Assembly (NCBI RefSeq): GCF_016097555.1
Contig: NC_054707.1
Location: forward strand, 45,468,892-45,532,891
DNA: 64,000 bases
Origin: Gigantopelta aegis
Taxonomy: Eukaryota > Mollusca > Gastropoda > Neomphalida > Peltospiridae
Direction of reading: 5' to 3'
The translations under genes were made by a program, and so were the position numbers. Under the pieces are notes generated by a model. It did no database searches. It saw nothing but the letters and a program-made list of their open reading frames with translations, and was not told where the DNA came from. How positions within the stretch are numbered: the stretch's first letter is position 1; every line of letters begins with the position of its first letter. Shown one piece after another: positions 57,701-64,000 of this stretch.

Positions 57701-60700
57701 TCTGTGGTCAGAAGATCGGTGTAAAGTTGCTTGAAAGCTGGTATCAGTGTTGAGTAAGACGTGTTGCTTGAAGCGGTCAGAGACAAAAAAGGCTCCACTA
57801 AGTGTAGGCCTATCAGTGCTCCAACACAGTACAGTACCTTCAAAAAATCCAAATCCACAAAGCACCTGACAATGCAGGCTAACTGGTTTGTGACATGTTC
57901 GAATTTCTCTAAGAACAACGAAACATCGTCCAGGTGATAGAGAACAATAGCACATGTGACCGTGAGACTGTTGAATCGCTCATCTTGCAACCGAACAACT
58001 TTATTTTGCCTGGGAGCAATAAATGAATCAAACTCATTCGCTTTGTTCCATGCTTTGTGATCGAACGAATGACTGATCAACCGGGTTATACAATCCAAGG
58101 ATTGCTCCGTCACTGTGGACGTGTTAGTGGTCCCATTGACTAAAAAGCTTGAGTATATCTTATCACGACCAATTTTGTTCTCAATGTCATTCCACAGTTT
58201 AGTTATCACTCTATTGAACATGAGAGATGGATGCACGTTATAAAATAGATGTCCTGGGGAGTGCTGCGACTCCAATTTTCTGGCGACCATCTCCTCCACG
58301 TTGAAATTATGAGCAGTTTGATCAGTGATTACGAAGTCCATTCTCTCGAAGATTGCTTTTCGGTCCACTCCACTTGTTGCTTCAAGCATTTCTAGGATAG
58401 TGATCTTTAAGTCTGCTAAATTTGCTTTGCTTTCACTCGCAATTGACAGGGTTGGTAATGATCTATAGACTCCATTCACTGTCAGTCCCTGTACAGAGAA
58501 GGATCCCACACCTTGTTTTTTTAGACCCATCGTTGCTGTAAGTCACACCAGTTTGTTCATCACTTATCATTATCTCCTTGACGATCTCGTCCAGTGCTAG
58601 GGCCTCTATACTCTTTCCCACCTCTCTGACATTTTTCAGTGCAGGAAAAGTGTCTAGATCAATGTTATCGGACTCGTCGTGAAATTTCCATTTTCGTCCA
58701 AATATCCTGTTGCCGATGGTCACTATTGCTGCTTCTGGCTGACGGTTGGACATGTGATACTGACTGGGTTGATGAGACATTTCAAAGACATTTTATTCAG
58801 CAGTACTTGTTTCAGACAATCAATATACTACACCATACACTCAGTTATGACACAAAACTTACTCGAAACGTTGTTTTAACGCTACATTCGTACTCAGCGA
58901 CCCCAAAAACCTATGTAAAGACATATTACAAGGCTACCTATTAACCAAGTTCAACAATCGTGCAAGAAAAGAGCATTTTGGCCGCCATCTTGGACTTCGG
59001 CCATCTTGGATTTTACAATTATTTCTTCTGACGTCATATGTCAGCTCAGTTCTTCAAAACCTTGATTTAAACCACACAAAAATGCAAATTCTGTGCCCAA
59101 TTATGACTTTTGTGGTCAGAAATTCAATTTTTGACCATTTTTGTGAGGTTCCGAATCTTCAGGAGGGGGGGGGGGGGGTGTGTACAGGGGGGTTTCCGGG
59201 GTCAAATTCCAAGAATTCTCTTTGATTCGCCAAAGTTGCCACATGGTCCATATTTTAGACTGGGGGTTTCAAAAAAGTAGGATTAACACCCTCCCCTAGT
59301 GGGAGCAGGTACCGACCTGCAAACCCAGTACCTTCCAGACTTAACAACTACACCACAGATGCCGGTATCATGCTACGAAAGAATCCACCCTGATGGTCCT
59401 TGCTGCCGAAAGGAGAAACGCCTTCGCACCCAATCAGTCCCATTGGATATATACATCTTAGTACAAAACTCCATTTCATTGACAAAAACAACACAATGGA
59501 GGACTCCCAATTCGAGCAAGAGAAAGGTACCAGGCAGGTGTACAGGAAATTGCGCAGGGTGGTCTCTATTGTGGTTAGCGACTTTTTTAGGGGATCAGGT
59601 TATGCTACCCTAGATACTATATTTAAAGAAAAAAATGTGCTTGGAGCAGGTGGGGTTTCGACCCTGATACACCATACCACACCACAACCCCTATCCCTCG
59701 CATACGCCTAAACATGTGCCTTGGCAGAGGTGAAACAAAAATATCTTACTACGGCGTGCTCTAGACTGGGAACCTAATTTAGGACAAACACTACTGAATA
59801 TATGGTCAACACCTCTTAAATATATGTGGTCAACCTTGGGGGTGGTGGGTGGTGGTGGTGTGCAGTACGCTGTAGGTGCTGTTCAATTGGCACTATATCA
59901 GAAAACATCCAGTTACCCAAGTAGTATGTGCCTGCAAAGTGTCACAAAGTGCACAATCCTGTCTTTTTTATGTTGTTATTCGCCAGACTAATATATTTCT
60001 TTAAACATATTATGTAACATTGCCAAGTCATATTGGTATATCGTTCCAACCAGTGGACCACGACTGGTCAAAGGTCGTGGTGTCCTGTCTGTTGGAAAGT
60101 GCGTATAAAAGAAACCATGTTGCATTAGGAAATATGTAGCGGGTTTCCTCTGATGACTGTCAGAATTGCCAAATGTGTGACATCCAACAGCTGATGATTA
60201 ATTAATCAATGTGCTCTAGTGGTGGTGTAGTTAAAGAAAAATAACATTATTATAAAAAACAGTAATGCAATATCATGCAGAAGGCATCACGGGAATTCAC
60301 CACCGGCATTCCGTTCGTGACGTTTCGCTAGCTGTTGTCTAGTTCACGTTAACCACTTTTGAAAATGACCAAGGTTGTAAATAAAACCAAAGAATGGCGC
60401 TTTAATATTAAAACAACGCATAATCCTTTATAATTACTCTTACTACTTTGTTTTGCAGCAAAGCTGGTGATAAGATGACGAATCTAACTAACAAGTTTTT
60501 CGCATGGGACTATGGCGGATCAATAATATTTGACGGTCTTTACCGATGTGACAAGACATTTGGGACAAATTACAAACCGCTTCTAAATACATTTCTGAAC
60601 AAATATATAACAGACCCGAATTCGTTTGGCTACAAAGTTCAACACAATATATCTGTACCATTCTACCATGCTGTAGGAGACAGAATTGGCATGTTCCCCG

Positions 60701-61543
60701 TTGCCTACCTGAACAGAGCGTCTGAACAGTCTATTACGACAGGCCCTGACGTAGATCTCGCCTTAGCAGTTGCAGAACAGTACGTTCTTAAGTTTCCAAT
60801 TAGGCTTTCTGATGGAACATTTTCGCGCATAAGAGGATGGAAAGGAAATAACTTCACCACTTCAACATATCTTTGGCTAGATGATACCTATATGGGCTTC
60901 ACGCTTTTAGCTCGCTTGTCCCGGATGTTCAAAAATGAAGAATATGCCAAATTCATCGCCAAACAACGCATATCTTTCAACAAGCATCTTCAGGACCGAA
61001 ATGATGGTTTGTTTTTTCACGGAATGAACACGGTACCCAAGACCCTGTCTTGCTGCAAATGGGGTCGCGCCAATGGGTGGAGTATTACGGCTTCTGTAGA
61101 GGTCTTGTTGACCTTAATACCCTTCAAAGAAAGCCTGAAGAGCGAATGGAATGCCATAATGGATAGCTTCAGAAGACACGCCAGAGGGATGGTCAAGCAT
61201 CAGTCTTCAGACGGAAGATGGCACCAGCTCGTGGATGATGACACGTCTTTCCTGGAAACATCCTGTACAGCGATGACCCTCAGCTCTATAGCAAGGGCGG
61301 TTAACGAAGGGTGGTTAGACAGAAAGGAATTCGAAGAAAACTTACATCGAGGATGGAAAGGTCTGCAAACAGTCTTGAAAGCTGATGGTACTGTTAATGG
61401 CGTGTGCGTTGGAACAGGTAAGTAGCTTTGTAAAGATTTGTGTTGTTGGATCTTCATATTTCCAAGTTGCTTTATAATCAAATACAATTCAAATTAATGC
61501 TAAAATAAAAAACAAGTTTTACACACACACATGTATGCATGCA

Positions 61544-61605
<62 letters not shown>

Positions 61606-61987
61606 TATAACTAAGATTTTTTTAATGAAGAAAAAAGGTTGCAGTTATGATTATTTTGATATATATTTCAAGCATTAAAATATACACATTTTGTTTTCTT
61701 GTTGTTTATTAGCCTAGCTACATTTAATATTACACGTAACATGCAAAATATAATTATACTGTTTTGTTTTCCTAGGAATACTGCCAGCTCCCATTGATTA
61801 CAGAAACCGAGGAACTAGCTACATACAAACCAGGAATGGCGGGATAGGTTTCGTGTACCATGCAGCTGTAGATTATCACAACTTCCTGGCGTCATCTGCC
61901 GTCAAAATCGTCAACGGACAATACCTACTTTCTGTGCACGTTGCGCTAACACAAGCAGTCTACATATATATTAATTATCTTCTGTAG
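51751..61987 (+). CDS. GH105-type unsaturated uronyl hydrolase-like enzyme, gene 3
   Basis: Exons 51751-51830, 60459-61417 and 61776-61987 (80, 959, 212 nt; 416 residues), phases 2 and 1, with clean GTAAGT/TTTTGCAG and GTAAG/TTCCTAG junctions. Signal peptide [17 protein letters not shown]. Core motifs WLDDTYMG (166-173), WGRANGW (228-234) and [19 protein letters not shown] are intact, and the C-terminal [13 protein letters not shown] block and repeat-encoded tail are present. It resembles gene 1 more than gene 2 at the signature residues. The first intron is 8.6 kb and full of insertions: two SINEs, a 21-bp minisatellite, a TA-MITE, and a SINE split by a 3.05-kb DNA transposon on the opposite strand. 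Pairing of exon 1 with the distant exon 2 rests on order, strand and phase; no competing exon lies between. Confidence 0.85.
51883..52116 (-). mobile_element. SINE, head type 1, minus strand
   Basis: Head with CGTAGCCCAGTGGTACAGCG read on the minus strand, B-box region and body. Truncated at the GGTTTCCTCTC block; lies 50 bases into intron 1 of gene 3. Confidence 0.8.
52117..52440. repeat. Intronic block shared with gene 2
   Basis: ATAAAAATCGATTCTGT, AACTGTGAATT and a GTGGGGTTTT-type end also occur in intron 1 of gene 2 (38905-39235), and the second half again at about 59540-59700. Either paralogous intron sequence or a dispersed repeat. Confidence 0.55.
52488..52720. repeat. 21-bp minisatellite
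   Basis: About eleven units of ATTGTGCCACTTTGTGATAT plus A, with variants. Period 21 leaves frames open on both strands, but no coding role is supported. Confidence 0.92.
52721..53290. other. No recognisable feature
   Basis: AT-rich intron sequence. Confidence 0.5.
53296..53695 (-). mobile_element. SINE, head type 2, tail B, minus strand
   Basis: Closely related to 45508-45898. The head ends at CACCGTGGCCGG. Confidence 0.85.
54378..54835. mobile_element. TA-MITE, copy C (458 bp)
   Basis: Left end carries an 8-bp tandem (GTAGTACT repeated); TA on both sides. Confidence 0.8.
54850..55984. other. Intron sequence without recognised feature
   Basis: A GTAG/GTAGGTAG run at about 55246-55274 and otherwise unassigned sequence. 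A 101-codon minus-strand frame at 54852-55157 matches nothing I know. Confidence 0.4.
56248..59298 (-). mobile_element. 3.05-kb DNA transposon, long inverted ends, unclassified DDE-like family
   Basis: It starts TAGGGGAGGGTGTTA and ends in the exact reverse complement, with GTGGGAG directly repeated outside (56241-56247 and 59299-59305). Inverted similarity continues inward for about 400 bp in patches: CCCCCCTGTACA near 56370 against 59190, CCAAGATGGCGGCCAAAA near 56536 against 58980, and a TATAGGTTTTTTGGG-type match near 56620 against 58905. The transposase gene lies on the minus strand between the ends. A 7- or 8-bp target duplication is compatible with hAT or P-type mechanics, but the transposase does not read as a standard member of either. 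Confidence 0.88.
56930..58780 (-). pseudogene. Transposase of the 3.05-kb element (RNase-H-fold DDE type, family unassigned)
   Basis: Three overlapping minus-strand frames form one protein of about 610 residues: 58780-58463, 58530-57307 (407 residues) and 57310-56930. Possible catalytic blocks: YSNDGSKK / [15 protein letters not shown] (first Asp), [18 protein letters not shown] (second Asp), and a C-x-H-like position now reading [12 protein letters not shown] later conserved-looking stretch is [20 protein letters not shown] (candidate final Glu). The C-terminal part ([38 protein letters not shown]) looks like the tail of similar predicted proteins I recall from cnidarians and molluscs, but stops early. 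A run of seven A's at about 58513-58519 causes the first frame change; the second is near 57310-57330. No Pfam-type name can be given with confidence. Confidence 0.7.
59371..60040. other. Intron 1 of gene 3, remaining part
   Basis: 59540-59710 repeats the GTGGGGTTT-type block seen at 39080-39240 and 52270-52430. A GGTGGT-rich stretch lies at about 59838-59865. Nothing else is seen. Confidence 0.4.
60045..60241 (+). mobile_element. SINE body with tail B
   Basis: CCAGTGGACCACGACTGGTC, CGGGTTTCCTCTGATGACT and ATCAATGTGCTCTAGTGGTG. The head is missing. It lies about 215 bases before exon 2 of gene 3. Confidence 0.7.
61543..61601. repeat. (TA)n microsatellite, intron 2 of gene 3
   Basis: GCAT units then a pure TA run. 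Confidence 0.95.
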
Positions 61988-62069
61988 CAGTGTACATACA
62001 TATTAATTATTTTCTGTAACAATTTACATATATAGTAATTATCTTCTATAGCAGTCTGCATACATATTA

Positions 62070-62110
<41 letters not shown>

Positions 62111-62130
62111 TAATTATCTCCTGTAACAGT
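61956..62130 (+). repeat. Minisatellite spanning the stop codon of gene 3
   Basis: Same ~32-bp unit as at 25934. The stop TAG is 61985-61987 in the first unit. A CA run (62075-62106) interrupts it. Confidence 0.87.
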
Positions 62131-62170
62131 CTGCAATCTATATTATATTGTTTTTATAATGTACATGTAT

Positions 62171-62187
62171 AATAAATGTATAATAAA
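62171..62187 (+). promoter_or_regulatory. Polyadenylation signals, gene 3
   Basis: AATAAA at 62171-62176 and 62182-62187 in the GTACATGTATAATAAA block shared with gene 1, about 185 bases after the stop. Confidence 0.65.
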
Positions 62188-62199
62188 AGTAATACTTTG

Positions 62200-63470
62200 T
62201 CTCATTATGACACAAAACATTGTATTAATTATCTTTTGTAGCCTCTATTAGAAACATACTGATCTGCCCTTGATTTGCATAGCATTAAGCGGCCCTATCA
62301 ACCACTAAATTACTTTCTGCGCGTTCAAGCTCCAGTCGCTTGCAACAAGGGCCCTTTGTTACTACTGAATCGTGGAGTAGTCGTCGATTTGTTCTTTTAT
62401 TTTTTTACCTTAATACAATTTCCTATATCTATTATTGTTTCAATGTTTGTCACATTGTGCGCAATCTCCTTCTTTTACAGAAAAGGAAATGTACAATATT
62501 TGTTAGGGTCAACAGAAATACTTATGACCACGTCTTGGAAAGACCAAGAAAAAGAGGCTCATTGACTCGTTAAAAGGACAATTTTAAAATGTTTTGATAT
62601 TTGCAATTAACATGAATGCGTTTATTTATATATCACTGTGACGAATGGAAGTGTTCACTAATTTGACTAAATGACTAGCTGCGATTTTCTGTACCGCTAG
62701 CTGCATTATTAACTACGACCTATGCAGTAGTTAATAATGAAACTAACTATACAGAAAATATAAAAGTATCAATTTCTGCACAAACTGACCTTGGCTCGTT
62801 TGTTTCAGTTTCAATATTTTTCAAGATGGCTGAACATGGGTGCCTTTAAATGGTTTGAAATTCCTTCTGACACAGTTTCCAGCCATTTCTAAGCCTGATT
62901 TTGGCAACTGTCATAATAGATGATGAGGCAAAGCTGAAATCCGCAAATTTTGAGCTCGACCCAAAATCGGTGACCTTTTGACCTCTGACTACCTACGTTT
63001 GAGGTTCGTTTGCATATTATGATACGTAGTCGTGAGAGGGATTCACAACACACATATTGAGTGCTGGATTCCTATGATAGGATGATTCTACGGAAAGTTA
63101 TTCTAAATTACGTTTTGCCTACCCCCAAAATTTGTTTTAGGGTGAAAACAACAGAAAGCTACTCGATACGGAAGGCTATCACATCATTTTATTATCTACA
63201 TGCATAGACCTATCAAAATAACCCTATAAGCCTGTGTGCCTCTGGGTGGTACCAAATTCTGGTCTGGCCCATGGACTAATAATTTTCAGTGGAATTAACA
63301 CAGGTAACAAATCGTACATCATAACGTATATTAAATTTAATTTAATACTGACGATGCAATTAAATGCATTATTGGTGAAAATACGCAAACAAATCGGAAC
63401 AGCGAGTCCAGTGTCATTGTCAGACAAGGTGTAACGGACACAGTGTAACGGATACAATTACATATGTAAT
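62200..63470. other. No recognisable gene
   Basis: AT-rich spacer. A 96-codon frame at 62275-62565 shows no domain pattern. Confidence 0.45.
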
Positions 63471-63478
63471 TTAATAGT

Positions 63479-63594
63479 TACGATCAACTTTCTATCTATC
63501 TATCTATCTATTTATATCTATATCTATATCTATATTAGAGAGCAATCAACATAAATACACATCACGCAGTCTAGTAATGGACACAATTTTACAC

Positions 63595-63632
<38 letters not shown>
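63479..63632. repeat. (TATC)n and (TA)n microsatellites
   Basis: TATC/ATATC units at 63489-63535 and a TA run at 63596-63632. Confidence 0.95.
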
Positions 63633-63634
<2 letters not shown>

Positions 63635-63740
63635 TATGCACTAATTACCAGCAAATAATATCTATCTAGTCGGAAAGCACCATGATAAACAACGTTTTGC
63701 TCACATAGTTGCCAGGATGGATCCTTGAAATAGTCTGCGA

Positions 63741-64000
63741 CGTAGGAAAATGCTTATTAAATACGTGTTACGGTAGGTTTTGATAATATATTTATTTTGC
63801 TACGAATTATAACTCTAAAAAGATAAGTTCTAGCAGATGCACGTACGTAATTGTTTTTAAGATACGGTAATAAACAAAATACGTTACACAACCACTTCTT
63901 TGAAAATGTGTATGCAGATGTCTGAAAATTATGTGATGTAAATATACAATGGAATTATTGTTAATAGTGTCGCTTTGCATTGTGCTAATATAAATCGATG
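63741..64000. repeat. Paralogous spacer block with empty site of the tyrosine-recombinase element
   Basis: Matches 42955-43137 and then, across GAAAATTAT-GTGA-TGTAAATATA (about 63926-63948), continues as 49335-49400. It thus shows the locus without the 6.2-kb element and marks the start of a further duplicated unit. Confidence 0.88.

Larger units (their letters stand above)
55985..59370 (-). mobile_element. SINE, head type 3, split by the 3.05-kb transposon
   Basis: Read on the minus strand, the head (GTGGTGTAGTTGTTAAGTC, then GGGTTTGCAGGTC) is at 59299-59370. The body and tail (CTAACCACTAACAACTG, CCCACTGTCCTGGGCAG, TTAATTGGATATAAGCA) continue at 56247-55985. The transposon 56248-59298 interrupts it. 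Confidence 0.7.

Overview
This is an AT-rich eukaryotic window with introns, long dinucleotide microsatellites and a dense load of mobile elements. The tRNA-headed SINEs with mix-and-match bodies and tails, the LINE and MITE types, and an intron-bearing plant/algal-polysaccharide hydrolase all point to a lophotrochozoan, most likely a mollusc. That assignment is inference, because no rRNA or mitochondrial marker is present.

The only host genes I can support are three tandem, same-strand paralogs of a secreted GH105-type (unsaturated glucuronyl/rhamnogalacturonyl hydrolase-like) enzyme, at 22607-25965, 36615-40915 and 51751-61987. All three have exactly the same exon sizes (80, 959 and 212 nt), the same intron phases (2 and 1), a shared ~200-bp block upstream of the start codon, and a 32-bp minisatellite whose first unit encodes the C-terminal tail and the stop codon. 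Copies 1 and 3 keep the hallmark residues; copy 2 has changed two of them. The paralogous block repeats once more at the end of the window (63741-64000), so the array may continue to the right.

Region by region. 1-6.2 kb: an I-group LINE remnant (EN, RT, RNase H) cut by a SINE, a self-nested TTAA MITE, a SINE body and a short repeat. 6.2-9.7 kb: a fossil SGNH-hydrolase fragment with a histone-like 3' stem-loop, a foldback around a Harbinger-like MITE, and a pogo/Tigger-like remnant. 9.8-12.7 kb: a 709-bp duplication and LINE fragments. 13-17.3 kb: a minus-strand LINE and repeats. 17.7-22.2 kb: a SINE, a dead HARBI1-like transposase, and a cluster of a 14-bp motif. 22.4-26.5 kb: hydrolase gene 1. 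27.4-29.4 kb: a fresh SINE and a second RT fragment. 30-34.7 kb: MITEs and hairpins. 36.4-41.6 kb: hydrolase gene 2. 43.1-49.3 kb: a DIRS/Ngaro-like tyrosine-recombinase element with split direct repeats and an SGNH hydrolase but no visible reverse transcriptase. 50.1-50.8 kb: a long foldback. 51.5-62.2 kb: hydrolase gene 3, whose 8.6-kb first intron holds a 3.05-kb DNA transposon with long inverted ends, an unclassified DDE-like transposase and a clean target duplication inside a SINE. 62.2-64 kb: the start of the next paralogous block.

Because the hydrolase genes are tandem copies, they act as each other's empty-site controls. This lets several insertions (the TTAA MITE, the tyrosine-recombinase element and the SINE at a splice acceptor) be placed to the base or nearly so.
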